Shown here one piece after another: positions 1-8,917 of a stretch of DNA of 64,000 nucleotides. The position numbers and the translations under genes are program-made. Source of the stretch: Tectiglobus sp965223355. GTDB taxonomy: Bacteria > Pseudomonadota > Alphaproteobacteria > Rhizobiales > Hyphomicrobiaceae. Each line of letters opens with the position of its first letter. Positions within the stretch are counted from its first letter, which is position 1. The notes under the pieces were generated by a model, which had not been told where the DNA came from, did not search any database, and saw only the letters and a list, made by a program, of their open reading frames with translations. The stretch is taken from NCBI GenBank assembly GCA_965223355.1, contig CBDCWE010000003.1, positions 496,001 through 560,000 on the forward strand, written 5' to 3'.

Positions 1-465
1 GCGATTGGAGCGGGGTTCGTGCGCAATGCGGTTTGGGACCACCTGCACGGGTTTGCCCGTCGCACCGCGCTCGATGATATTGACGTGCTCTACTTCGACA
101 GCACGCAAACCGATCCGCAAGCCGATCAAACGATCGAGCAGCAGCTTTGTGGCCTGCGGCCTCGGTATCCGTGGTCGGTGCGCAATCAGGCCCGCATGCA
201 TCTGAGAAACCGCGACCGGCCCTACCGGAGCACATTGGATGCCCTGCGATTTTGGTTGGAATTGCCAACATGTGTGGCCGTTCGCCTCGATTACGACGAT
301 CGCATCGAGGTTCTGGCCCCTTACGGTCTCGGACATCTGCTCGCTATGCATGGCGCGCCGACGCCCAGCGGTCGTGCCAAGCCGGCGCAGTATAACGCAC
401 GCATGGCTGCCAAGAACTGGCCGGCCACCTGGCCGCAGGTTCGTGTCGACCATCTCGAGGCCTAA
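1..465 (+). CDS. nucleotidyltransferase family protein (NTP_transf_6-like), 5' end outside window
   Basis: The reading frame is open from the first base, so the true start lies upstream. Translation begins AIGAGFVRNAVWDHLHG, which matches the glycine-rich G-x-G-x-x-R-N-x-x-W-D motif of the small nucleotidyltransferase-like family PF06042. The motif LDDIDVLYFD supplies the paired acidic residues expected for metal binding. Later blocks (RYPWSVRNQARMH, a CVAVRL strand, and LAPYGLGHLL) also fit the family. The substrate is unknown. The gene converges on rlmE, overlapping it by three bases at the stop codons. Confidence 0.8.
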   Translation, partial: AIGAGFVRNAVWDHLHGFARRTALDDIDVLYFDSTQTDPQADQTIEQQLCGLRPRYPWSVRNQARMHLRNRDRPYRSTLDALRFWLELPTCVAVRLDYDDRIEVLAPYGLGHLLAMHGAPTPSGRAKPAQYNARMAAKNWPATWPQVRVDHLEA

Positions 466-1211
466 ATGTCTGCATCCTGCGCGCCGCCGTCGGGCTTGCT
501 GGACCCGGCCTCGCGGCCGCGGAACCGGGTGGCCAGCACATAGAGTTCCGAGCTATCGGATCGGCTCGCCGGCGGCTTCACGTGGCGGACCGCGGCGTAG
601 TCGCGCTTGAGCGCACTAAGAAGATCCTTTTCGGTGCCGCCCTGGAAAACCTTGCAAACAAGGCTGCCGCCGGGACGTAGCACTTCGGCAGCGAACTCCG
701 CTGCGGCTTCGGCAAGCGCCATGATGCGCAAATGATCCGTTCGCGCATGGCCGGTCGACGGTTCGGCCATGTCCGACAAAACGACATCCGCGCCGCCGTC
801 GCACAAAAGCTCCCTGATACGATCGGGCGCGCTGTCATCCATGAAGTCCAACTGCAAGACGTCGGCGCCGGCCACAGCGTCCATCTCCGAAATGTCGAGC
901 GCGACCACCTGGCCGCGGCCGTCGACGGCCTTGACGCGCTCGACGGCGATCTGGGTCCAACCGCCGGGCGCCGCGCCCAAGTCGACAACCGCCAAGCCCG
1001 GCTTCAGGATATGGTGGCGGTCGTCGATCTCGATCAGCTTGAAGGCCGCGCGCGATCGATAGCCTTGCCGCTTCGCGGCCGCGACGTAGGGGTCGTTCAG
1101 CTGCCGTTGCAACCATTTCGTGGACGACGTCCGTCGGCCGCGGGCGGACCTGACCCTTACGGTCAGATCGCGCTGCCCGCCGCGTCCGCCTTTGCCTGAT
1201 CTTCGCGCCAT
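462..1211 (-). CDS. rlmE: 23S rRNA 2'-O-ribose methyltransferase RlmE (FtsJ/RrmJ)
   Basis: A 249-residue SAM-dependent methyltransferase expected to modify U2552 of 23S rRNA late in 50S assembly. The SAM-binding motif I is VVDLGAAPGGW (about residues 76-85). The family's catalytic K-D-K-E tetrad is visible as K58 (AAFKLIEID), D147 (VLSDMAEP), K187 (VCKVFQGG) and E222 (SSELYVLA). The basic glycine-rich N terminus is typical of alphaproteobacterial RlmE. The frame is open to a GTG at 1244, but ATG 1211 with AGGAA upstream gives the usual family length. Confidence 0.93.
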   Translation of the reverse strand: MARRSGKGGRGGQRDLTVRVRSARGRRTSSTKWLQRQLNDPYVAAAKRQGYRSRAAFKLIEIDDRHHILKPGLAVVDLGAAPGGWTQIAVERVKAVDGRGQVVALDISEMDAVAGADVLQLDFMDDSAPDRIRELLCDGGADVVLSDMAEPSTGHARTDHLRIMALAEAAAEFAAEVLRPGGSLVCKVFQGGTEKDLLSALKRDYAAVRHVKPPASRSDSSELYVLATRFRGREAGSSKPDGGAQDADI

Positions 1212-1258
1212 CGTTTCACTGCGGTTCCTAGTGGTCTCAATCACCTAAAATGGCGCAT

Positions 1259-2416
1259 TCAGACGCCCGACAGCTTTGCCCCGACGGCCTCGGCAACGCA
1301 CCGCTCGAAATGCGCCAGCGCCGGCTCGTTGCGACCGTAGACGACGCTCTTCATCAGACCGCTCGACCACGCCATCTGGGCCGCTTCGCCCGTTGGAAAA
1401 TCTTCCACTTCGACGGTGCGCACCACCAGATCCATGTTTCGGTCCCAATGGCCGCGGGCCTTGTCGGTCTCGGCCGGCTCGGGAATATAGAACTCGAGAT
1501 CGACCTGACAGCGGTCCGGGCGTTCCAAATCCGGAAACACCCGCCAGACCTCGGCGTGATCGGCCTGCATGACAAAGGCGGTATTGGGAAAGAAGACGTA
1601 GACGATTGCCGAGTGGGTGATGAGATCCCATTCGCTCTTTGCTGCCGTGCGCAATTGTTCGATTGTTCGGCGCGCAAACGTCTCTCTGAGGTGGCGAGCG
1701 AAGGGGTCGAAAAGGCACAGGCTCGGAACGAAAATCGGGGCAACGGTATCATTGTGCAGCGGCGTAAAATGATAGGGCTCCAGAAACGTGTCGATGACCG
1801 CCTTCCAGTTCATATCGCAATTTATGCGGCGCGTTTCGTAATGATGATACCCGCCGAATTCGTAATTTGCGATTTCCTTGGCAAGCCCTGCCAGGTGGCG
1901 CTCACCGTCAATCGCCGGGCCCCCACCGGGGCGCACCCAGATGAGGCCGTGCTGTTCGAGAAGCGGCAGCTCCGTCAGGTTGCAGGCGGTGAGATCAAAA
2001 CCGTCGAAGCCTTCGCGTTGCGGCACAACCGCCAGTGAACCGTCAAGGTCGTAGGTCCAGGCGTGATAGGGACAGACGAGCCGCGGCCGTGCGGTTCCGG
2101 CACCGTCGAGCAATCGGCTGCCGCGATGTTTACAGGCGTTGAGAAAGGCGCGGGCCTGGCCGTGCGCATCCCGCACCAGAAGTATCGGCACACCGGTTTT
2201 ATCGTCGGTCAGATAGCTCCGTGGCCCAGCCAGCATGCACGACAATCCCATCAGGATCGGTTCCGCGCGGATCATGTCCCATTCCCGTTTGAGCCGCTCG
2301 GGACAGGTGTAGGACGTAACGGGATTGACCGTGACCTCGTCGAGCATATCGGTCGTACCGGCGTCGAGATGGGCAAAGATACGCTCGGTCAGGGCAACCT
2401 GTGTGTCGTGGTGCAT
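1259..2416 (-). CDS. aromatic ring-hydroxylating dioxygenase, Rieske alpha subunit
   Basis: 385 residues. The N-terminal Rieske [2Fe-2S] domain has the ligands C95-x-H97 (CKHRGS) and C115-x2-H118 (CPYHAW). The C-terminal catalytic domain has the mononuclear iron motif DTFLEPYHFTPLH with H216 and H221; the third, acidic ligand probably lies further on but was not pinned down. Family members hydroxylate aromatic or related substrates using electrons from a separate reductase, which is not encoded nearby. It follows an SDR gene on the same strand by 78 bp. A cis-dihydrodiol-type dehydrogenase partner is a reasonable inference. The substrate cannot be read from sequence. Confidence 0.85.
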   Translation of the reverse strand: MHHDTQVALTERIFAHLDAGTTDMLDEVTVNPVTSYTCPERLKREWDMIRAEPILMGLSCMLAGPRSYLTDDKTGVPILLVRDAHGQARAFLNACKHRGSRLLDGAGTARPRLVCPYHAWTYDLDGSLAVVPQREGFDGFDLTACNLTELPLLEQHGLIWVRPGGGPAIDGERHLAGLAKEIANYEFGGYHHYETRRINCDMNWKAVIDTFLEPYHFTPLHNDTVAPIFVPSLCLFDPFARHLRETFARRTIEQLRTAAKSEWDLITHSAIVYVFFPNTAFVMQADHAEVWRVFPDLERPDRCQVDLEFYIPEPAETDKARGHWDRNMDLVVRTVEVEDFPTGEAAQMAWSSGLMKSVVYGRNEPALAHFERCVAEAVGAKLSGV

Positions 2417-2494
2417 CGTGGCGGCTCCAATGACAGGGGTGTTGGCGGATCGAGGTCCGATGCACCGAGCATCGGCGCGCAGATTAAAGGCAAA

Positions 2495-3256
2495 TTACAG
2501 GAAGACGGTTCCGCCATCGACCATCAGCGTCTGGCCGGTCACAAACTTGCTGTCGTCACTGAGCAAAAATCGAACGGTTCCGACGAGATCGTCGGTCTCA
2601 AGATTGCGCTGCAGGCTCTGACCGCTGGCGATAATCTGTTTCGCCTTGTCCAGGCGCTCTCCGAAAAACTCCGACGTGCCTTCGGTCATGACCGCCGACG
2701 GCGCGATCGCGTTGACCCGGATCCAGCTCCGGCCCAGTTCCCGCGCCAGGGAACGGGTCATGCCGATAACGGCGGCTTTGGAGGTCGAATAGTGCAACGC
2801 GTTCGGCAGACCATAAACCGCGGCCAGCGAAGCGACATTGACAATGCTGCCACCGCCGTTTTCGCGCATGTGCGGGATCACCGCCTTGCAGCAGCGCCAG
2901 ACGCCGCTGACGTTGATGTCCATCACGCGCTGCCACTCTGCCTCCTCGAGCGCGTCAGCTTTGGCGCTGGCAAGCCCGCCGTAAAGAGCCGCATTGTTGA
3001 TGATCCCATCGACGCACCCAAATGCGTCGATGGCCTGCGCCGCCATGGCATCGCACGATGGCGTGCGGGCGACATCCAGTTCGATGCCGATCGCTTCGCC
3101 GCCGGCGGCGCGAACGGCTTGAACGGTTTCACCGCAGTCGCGCACATCACCGGCAACGATCTTGGCGCCGGCGGCGCCGAGCCGTTCGGCGTACGTGCGT
3201 CCCAGTCCGCGGGCCGCGCCTGTTACAATGATGACCTTGCCGTCAATGGAAGCCAT
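2495..3256 (-). CDS. short-chain dehydrogenase/reductase (SDR), NAD(P)-dependent
   Basis: 253 residues of classical SDR. The cofactor motif TGAARGLG is at 12-19, NNAA at 87-90, catalytic serine at 143 (NVASLAA), and Y156-x3-K160 (YSTSK). The C terminus TLMVDGG is typical of the family. The frame stays open upstream to 3517, but that stretch is low-complexity proline/glycine sequence from a GGCCCAATCC-type direct repeat. ATG 3256 gives a normal SDR N terminus and is chosen. Lying just upstream of the Rieske oxygenase gene, it may oxidise the oxygenase product. Confidence 0.88.
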   Translation of the reverse strand: MASIDGKVIIVTGAARGLGRTYAERLGAAGAKIVAGDVRDCGETVQAVRAAGGEAIGIELDVARTPSCDAMAAQAIDAFGCVDGIINNAALYGGLASAKADALEEAEWQRVMDINVSGVWRCCKAVIPHMRENGGGSIVNVASLAAVYGLPNALHYSTSKAAVIGMTRSLARELGRSWIRVNAIAPSAVMTEGTSEFFGERLDKAKQIIASGQSLQRNLETDDLVGTVRFLLSDDSKFVTGQTLMVDGGTVFL

Positions 3257-3709
3257 GCCGTCCCCTTCGTCGACCTGTCCCAAAGCCCAATCCCCGGGCC
3301 CAATCCTGGAGCCCAATCCTGGGGCCCAATCACCGGATCCACCTCTGCAAATCCACCTCCGGGAAAGAGAGCCTGGATGTTGATCGAGCCATGCTTCCAT
3401 CCCGAGCGGCCTGGTGCAAGGCTTAATACCAGCCCGTATATATATTGACCCACCCCTGAGCGCCGGGCGCTTTTTGCCGCCGGCTGCGTTGGGCACCGCT
3501 TGTGGTCCGTGGACCACGGCACGACACCCGCCTCACTGGCGACAAAAATCGCTCCGGTGAACCGGATCAAGTTTTATGCGGGCTGGTATAAGGTTGTGTC
3601 CGATTGCGATGATTGCATCGACAATTGATGCTTAACTTTGCCGCTCGTTAAGCACTCCGGTTGGGTCCTCGTGGTATAGTCTCAAGCTTCACCGGTCGGG
3701 GCCAAGACA
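3257..3709. repeat. intergenic region with GGCCCAATCC direct repeats and TTAATACC-ended inverted repeat
   Basis: No gene is supported here. From about 3295 to 3335 a GGCCCAATCCTGG-like unit occurs three times. TTAATACCAGCCCG at 3423-3436 faces CGGGCTGGTATAA at 3579-3591, an inverted repeat enclosing about 140 bp. Its ends resemble those of the perfect palindrome at 14334-14375, suggesting a shared small repeat family. The promoter of coaBC must lie in the right half. Confidence 0.5.
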
Positions 3710-4927
3710 ATGCAGCAGCAACGCGTTCTTCTGATCATCGGCGGCGGTATCGCCGCCTACAAATGCCTTGATTTAATCCGGCGCACCAGAGAGCGCGGCC
3801 TTGGCGTGCGCGCCGTTATGACCACCGCCGCCCAGCAGTTCATCACACCGCTATCGGTCGGGGCGCTGACCAACGATCGCGTGTTCTGCGATCTGTTCGA
3901 TCTCAACGACGAGCGCGAAATCGGTCATATCCGGCTGTCGCGGGAGGTCGACCTGATCGTCGTTGCGCCGGCGACCGCTGATCTCATGGCCCGGATGGCG
4001 GCCGGTCTTGGCGATGATCTGGCGACTTGCGTACTGCTGGCGACAGACAAGCCGGTCCTCGCTGCGCCGGCGATGAACCCGCGCATGTGGCAGCACCCGG
4101 CAACCCGGCGCAATGCTGAACAGTTGGCACGTGACGGTGTTTGCTTCATCGGCCCGAACGCCGGCGAGATGGCGGAATCGAATGAAGTCGGCATCGGGCG
4201 CATGGCCGAGCCGCTGGAGATATTGGCCGCAATTGAGCGGCTCTTGCAGCCGCCCACGGGCAGTTTGCAGGGCCGACACGTGCTGGTGACGGCCGGCCCG
4301 ACCCACGAGCCGATCGATCCGGTTCGCTATATCGCCAATCGTTCGTCCGGCATCCAGGGCTACGCGATTGCCGCCGCGGCGCATCGGCTGGGCGGACGGG
4401 TCACGCTGGTGAGCGGGCCGACCGGCCTGCCCCGACCGGCCGGGGTTGAAAGCATCGAGGTTGAAACGGCGCGCGAGATGTTGGCTGCGGTCGACGCGGC
4501 GTTGCCGGCCGACATTGCATTCTTTGCCGCCGCGGTCGCCGACTGGCGCGTTGCCAATGCTGCCGGCCAGAAGCTGAAAAAGTCTGCCAAGGGTCTGCCG
4601 GTCCTCACGTTCGAGGAAAATCCCGACATCCTCAAGACCATTGCGCGGCGCAAGCGCGAACGCCCGCCATTGGTGATCGGCTTTGCCGCGGAGACCGAAA
4701 ACGTGATCCGGCACGCCAAAGACAAGCTCGCCGGCAAGAAGTGCGATTGGATTGTCGCCAATGACGTATCGCCCGAGACCGGGGTCATGGGTGGTCAGCG
4801 CAACGCGGTCCACATCGTCTCGAAGTCGGGTGTCGAGAGCTGGCCGGAAATGGACAAGGCACAGGTCGCCGACCGGCTGGTCACGCGCGCGGCAGAGGAG
4901 TTCATCGCCCGCATGGACAGCGAATGA
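3710..4927 (+). CDS. coaBC: bifunctional phosphopantothenoylcysteine decarboxylase / phosphopantothenate-cysteine ligase CoaBC
   Basis: 405 residues with both coenzyme A biosynthesis activities. The N-terminal flavoprotein (CoaC) half shows GGGIAAYK (11-18), the catalytic histidine in IGHIRLSR (H73) and the substrate-clamp motif PAMNPRMW (120-127). The C-terminal CoaB half begins near VTAGPTHEPIDPVRYI, followed by NRSSG and the lysine-rich KLKKS strand that binds the acyl-phosphate intermediate. In the flap normally carrying an ACGE-type cysteine, this protein reads GEMAESNEVGIGRM, so the usual catalytic cysteine is not at its expected place. Start ATG 3710 gives the standard N terminus. Confidence 0.93.
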   Translation: MQQQRVLLIIGGGIAAYKCLDLIRRTRERGLGVRAVMTTAAQQFITPLSVGALTNDRVFCDLFDLNDEREIGHIRLSREVDLIVVAPATADLMARMAAGLGDDLATCVLLATDKPVLAAPAMNPRMWQHPATRRNAEQLARDGVCFIGPNAGEMAESNEVGIGRMAEPLEILAAIERLLQPPTGSLQGRHVLVTAGPTHEPIDPVRYIANRSSGIQGYAIAAAAHRLGGRVTLVSGPTGLPRPAGVESIEVETAREMLAAVDAALPADIAFFAAAVADWRVANAAGQKLKKSAKGLPVLTFEENPDILKTIARRKRERPPLVIGFAAETENVIRHAKDKLAGKKCDWIVANDVSPETGVMGGQRNAVHIVSKSGVESWPEMDKAQVADRLVTRAAEEFIARMDSE

Positions 4928-5342
4928 GCCTCGTAAGCGCGGCGCAGGTTCTGACTGGGCAACCGCTGTGGTCGGATTGTTAGAGCTGAAAGCCGTGAAC
5001 GCCCCGGAAGGCCTGGAAGCCCGGGAAGCTCTGACTCAGTCGTCGTTTGACGGCGATCCGGGAGGGGTTGTCCCGCAAACGCTCACCCTGATAAGGCGGC
5101 CATCCCGGCGCCGTCGGACCGGCCTCGAGGGAGCCTAACAGAGCGCTGAACACCGCACCGTGTCGACCTTGACAGCGATCGTCGTTGACCAATGGCAGCC
5201 GGCCGTCTATAGGATTGAGCAAAGCCGCTCGGAGTGTCGCTTCGGGCGGCGCTTGTATTGGTTGAGCGGCTTCGGATCTGCCGAAGGCAACGCACCATAA
5301 CAATTGGATCAACGCGACACCATCCAACGGGATCTCGAACAC
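4928..5342. other. intergenic region before rpsT, no gene seen
   Basis: 415 bp between coaBC and rpsT. Short open frames on either strand show no recognisable family or convincing ribosome binding site. It presumably holds the rpsT promoter and leader. Confidence 0.4.
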
Positions 5343-5606
5343 ATGGCAAATACGTCCTCGGCCAAAAAGGCTGCGCGCCAGGCGCTCCGCCGCACCGAAA
5401 TCAACAAGACCCGCCGGACGCGGTTGCGGACCGAAGTGCGCAAGGTCGAGGAGGCAGTCGCTGCTGGCGATCAGGAAGCCGCCAAAGCTGCGCTGCGCGC
5501 GGCACAGCCCATTATCGCACGCACGGGCCAACTGGGCGTGCTGCACGCCAACGCCGCGAGCCGCAAGATTTCACGGCTGTCAAAGCAAATCAAATCAATG
5601 GCATAA
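5343..5606 (+). CDS. rpsT: 30S ribosomal protein S20
   Basis: 87 residues, the normal S20 length, starting MANTSSAKKAARQALRR and highly basic throughout, with the conserved NKTRRTRLRT segment and the C-terminal NAASRKISRLSKQIK helix. ATG 5343 is chosen over the in-frame upstream TTG-type start because it matches the family N terminus. A palindromic terminator follows three bases after the stop codon. The position before dnaA is common in alphaproteobacteria. Confidence 0.96.
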   Translation: MANTSSAKKAARQALRRTEINKTRRTRLRTEVRKVEEAVAAGDQEAAKAALRAAQPIIARTGQLGVLHANAASRKISRLSKQIKSMA

Positions 5607-5608
5607 CC

Positions 5609-5638
5609 GTCCAAGACATGATGTCTTGGACTTTGTTG
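5609..5638 (+). terminator. intrinsic terminator of rpsT
   Basis: A 10-bp perfect stem GTCCAAGACA/TGTCTTGGAC with loop TGA (5609-5631) is followed by TTTGTTG. It lies just beyond the rpsT stop codon and fits a rho-independent terminator, although the T tract is short. Confidence 0.7.
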
Positions 5639-6726
5639 CAAAACTGTTACATAGCGCGCGGAAATTCAGTCTCCGGCCGCCCGCTATTCTGTCGGTTCAA
5701 CGCTTTGGAATCCGTGATTTTTCGCTCAGCAGAGCAGCTCGTGCGGTGCTGACGAGGCCATTGAGTCGGGCGTTTGCGGACTCAAAAAACACCTCTGTTG
5801 ATGGCGATCAATTTCTCCGCCACATTTTAAACACTTTTGAGATTCGCAAGAATTCTTCCATATATTCTATTGAGTTAGGCGATCGCCATGCCATATCTCG
5901 GTGCTGCTGAAGCGAAGTTTTGCACAGCGGCGGGCGGTGGTCGTGGCGCTGAAATCTGTGTCGCAGGCGCTTGCGGACTAGAGCCACCCCATATAAGGTT
6001 AATAAATTGCCAACGAGGCGCGGAAAAGGGCACCATGCGGGCACGACTCGGCTAAGTTGCTGGGCAGGCTCACCGAGGCGGTCCGCGTAGCGCTGGTGAT
6101 TCAGTATCGCGTTTCTCGTGATGTTATCAGTCGGCGACGGCACCTTAGCGGGGGCTTCAGTCAAAGATCTGGTATTCGGAAGTCTGATGGTCGCCCGACG
6201 GCGCGGGCAGCCTCTGGATTTCGTTTTAGAGAGGGCGAGTTAGTGGGGAGTACATTGATGCCTTGTAGATGTCGCGCCCGTCAGGGGGCGTCGGGCAATT
6301 TTGCCTTCCAAACTCAAATCATCGTCACCGACAACGGTCACAAAGGATGCCGCCCTTCGGGGCGTCAAACTGCGTTGCCTTGGCGGTGCCGGGTTCGGGC
6401 AAGCGGCGGTACTGCAATCGCTACGTGACTGGCATGCGGCAGTCATGAGGGCCTGTTTGGTTTATGTGATTGCCGGGCGCTTTTAGGGCAAGCGCCACCA
6501 TTTAGCCATTCGTTGATATCGGCCACCGGCTTTTGGTGCGGAAAGTCGGAACGGGAAGGGTGCGTGCGTCTGGCTGGCATACAACATCACTACAAGTGCG
6601 GGGTAACAACAAATGAGTGATGGCAATCATTTCAACGCAAGAGCGTCGGGAGCGGGCGTCGGCGCGCGCCACGGCAGGACTGTTTTGAATCGGACGATAA
6701 AAGGTCCGTGCAAGGCAGAAGCGCCA
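5639..6726. other. long intergenic region upstream of dnaA
   Basis: About 1.1 kb with no recognisable gene. It is AT-richer between 5800 and 5900 and around 6480-6610. TTTGTTGCAAAACT near 5632 faces AGTTTTGCACAGCGG near 5918, which could be degenerate terminal repeats of a dead 300-bp insertion. I found no convincing cluster of TTATCCACA-type DnaA boxes by eye, so an origin here is possible but unsupported. The dnaA promoter should lie near the right end. Confidence 0.35.
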
Positions 6727-8184
6727 ATGGACCAGCCTCAACTGGATGCCAAATGGCAGAAGACTCGCAAAATATTGCGCTCAATGCTGGGCGAGGAGGT
6801 TTACGAAAGTTGGTTCAATACATGCGGGGCAGAACAGTATAGCGAAGGGACCCTGGTGCTGTCGGTGCCGGTCAAGTTTCTGCGGAGCTGGATTCAATCG
6901 CATTACCTTGAGGAGGTGCTGAACTGCGCCCGTGCTGAATTCAAAGACATCGAGCGGGTCGAAGTCGAACTGCGAGAACCTGGCGGCGTGCGCGGTCAAC
7001 AGGAGGCGGCTGCCAACGTTGGCGAGAACCTGCCGAACGCTGTCGCGCAACCATTGGCGCAAAGCGGTGCGCGCCCGCAATCGCTGGCGGCAAACGCGCT
7101 GATCGGCACCCGCTCGCCAACGCAGGCGGGAGGATTTGAAGGTTCACCCCTTGATTCCCGCTACACCTTTGACGCCTTCATTGTCGGTGCTGCAAACCGC
7201 ATGGCGCATGCCGGCGCCAGCCAGGTCGCAGAAACATTGTTTGCCGCAGCCAAAGGCTTCAACCCGCTTTACATTCATTCGGCGGTCGGCCTCGGCAAAA
7301 CGCATTTGCTGCATGCGATCGCCTGGGAAGTTCGCCGCCGCATGCCGCAGGCTCAGATCCTGTACCTGACCGCCGAGCGATTTCGGTTCCGCTTTGTCGA
7401 GGCCCTGCAAAGCCGTGAAGCACTGGCGTTCAAAGATCAGTTTCGCAGTATCGATATGCTGCTGATCGATGATCTCGAATTCCTGCACGGCCAGCACACC
7501 GAACAGGAATTCGACCACACCATCAACGCGCTGCTTGATGGCGGCAAGCAAATCGTCGTTGCCTCCTCACGCCCGCCGAACCAGGTCGACAAACTGAGTG
7601 ATCGAATGCGGTCGCGTCTGCAGCGCGGACTGGTGACGGAGATCACGGCGCCGGATTATGATTTGCGCTTGAAGATCCTGGATCGCCGAGTGCAGGAAAA
7701 GCGCGTTGCCGATCCATCGTTTGAAGTGCCGCGGGAGGTGCTCGAACTGCTTGCCGAGCGTCTGACCGAAAACGGCCGCGAGCTGGAAGGCGCCGCAATT
7801 CGCCTTCATGCCCAGTGGCAGTACATGCGCACCGCGATCACTCAGGATCTGGCCGAAAACGTCATCCGCGACCTGCTGCAGAACGCCGAACCGCGGCGGG
7901 TGCGCATCGAAGACATCATCAAGGCCGTATCGCGCCATTTCGGCATTTCTAAACCGGATATCCTGTCCCAGCGTCGCCATCGTTCGGTGGTGTGGCCACG
8001 GCAGATCGGCATGTATCTGGCCAAGCAGTTGACAGCACGGTCATTGCCGGAAATCGGGCGGCGGTTCGGCAACCGCGACCACACAACGGTGCTCCACGCC
8101 ATCCGCAAGATCGAAGGCGCACTCGATGGCGATCAACGCCTGAGGGATGAGATCGATGATCTCAAGAAACTACTGAGCAGCTGA
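6727..8184 (+). CDS. dnaA: chromosomal replication initiator protein DnaA
   Basis: 485 residues from ATG 6727. This start places the domain I helix WQKTRKILRSMLGEEVYESWF near the N terminus, as in other DnaA proteins. The frame is open to an ATG at 6613, which would add 38 residues of no clear family match. The AAA+ domain has Walker A GLGKTHLLHA, a Walker B variant LLIDDLEFLHG and the arginine-finger region DRMRSRLQRGL. Sensor II is RELEGAAIRL. Domain IV ends with the DNA-binding signature RDHTTVLHAIRKIE. The linker (domain II) is glutamine/alanine-rich. It initiates replication by binding DnaA boxes at oriC. Confidence 0.96.
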   Translation: MDQPQLDAKWQKTRKILRSMLGEEVYESWFNTCGAEQYSEGTLVLSVPVKFLRSWIQSHYLEEVLNCARAEFKDIERVEVELREPGGVRGQQEAAANVGENLPNAVAQPLAQSGARPQSLAANALIGTRSPTQAGGFEGSPLDSRYTFDAFIVGAANRMAHAGASQVAETLFAAAKGFNPLYIHSAVGLGKTHLLHAIAWEVRRRMPQAQILYLTAERFRFRFVEALQSREALAFKDQFRSIDMLLIDDLEFLHGQHTEQEFDHTINALLDGGKQIVVASSRPPNQVDKLSDRMRSRLQRGLVTEITAPDYDLRLKILDRRVQEKRVADPSFEVPREVLELLAERLTENGRELEGAAIRLHAQWQYMRTAITQDLAENVIRDLLQNAEPRRVRIEDIIKAVSRHFGISKPDILSQRRHRSVVWPRQIGMYLAKQLTARSLPEIGRRFGNRDHTTVLHAIRKIEGALDGDQRLRDEIDDLKKLLSS

Positions 8185-8917
8185 GTTTTCGGCGTCTCGA
8201 GAACGTGCCAACCACCCTGTGCCGGAGCCATAACCAATCTGGCATAGGGACCAGCTGATCGCGTCCCCCGATCCCCGCTCGGGATAGCGTCAGCTCATTG
8301 TCGCTGAGATCATTTCCGCTCGTCAGGCGCAATCACCTTGCCGGCGCACCGGCCGGCCCGCGCGCGCCGAGAATTCCAGAGAACTCCCAGAGAACCCCAG
8401 AGTATCCATGACGTCGTGGCTTTGGATGGCCATGTGAAGGAGCGGGACCGTGCGGGTCAACTCTGAAAAGCTATCGCCCACGGTCCTGCGCCGGCGATGA
8501 TGAGCTGCACTGAAATCGGCAGTGGTGGGGCGTTGCGATGGCGCTCCAACGACGGTCGGAAGCAGGCAATTAAACGACTGCAATACTTGCCAAATCACGT
8601 CTTTTGCTATGTCATTGCCGCAGGTGCGAATCAGGCTAGAGCAACCTTGCTGCCGTTCGTCGGAACCGGAACGATTGCGACCATCGCGACGAACGGCAGC
8701 AAGGTTGCTCGATTTCAAAGAGCCGATCATGTTTGCACCTTGAGTTGCAGCCGTGGCCGTGGTTTCAACCTAAGGTGCGATGATCTAAGCCTTGACGCGT
8801 TGTCAGGATCTCGGGTCGGAGCGCCAGGCCCGTCGTCCTATACAACCCTCTCGATTTGTTCGTGCGGTTGCGCTACAACCGCCAACCCTGCAATCGAGGT
8901 ACTTTTCAGGAACGGCA
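8185..8917. repeat. dnaA-dnaN intergenic region with two palindromic repeat elements
   Basis: No gene is supported. An element at about 8303-8480 starts GATCATTTCCG and ends AACTCTGAAAAGC, the same ends as the element after dnaN at 10038-10185, with a different GC-rich core. At 8636-8711, a 24-bp perfect inverted repeat (8639-8662 and 8687-8710) begins CTAGAGCAACCTTGCTGCC. Its outer end matches the CTAG/GAGCAACC family found elsewhere in the window. The dnaN ribosome binding site AGGAAC precedes 8918. Confidence 0.6.

Noticed and set aside
2063..3448. 461-residue frame on + opposite the Rieske and SDR genes
   Set aside because: It is the antisense shadow of two well-supported genes.
3256..3517. 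N-terminal extension of the SDR gene
   Set aside because: Low-complexity sequence from direct repeats; the family start is ATG 3256.
5639..6612. Origin of replication with DnaA boxes upstream of dnaA
   Set aside because: No cluster of TTATCCACA-like sites could be found by eye; a skew plot or origin finder would be needed.
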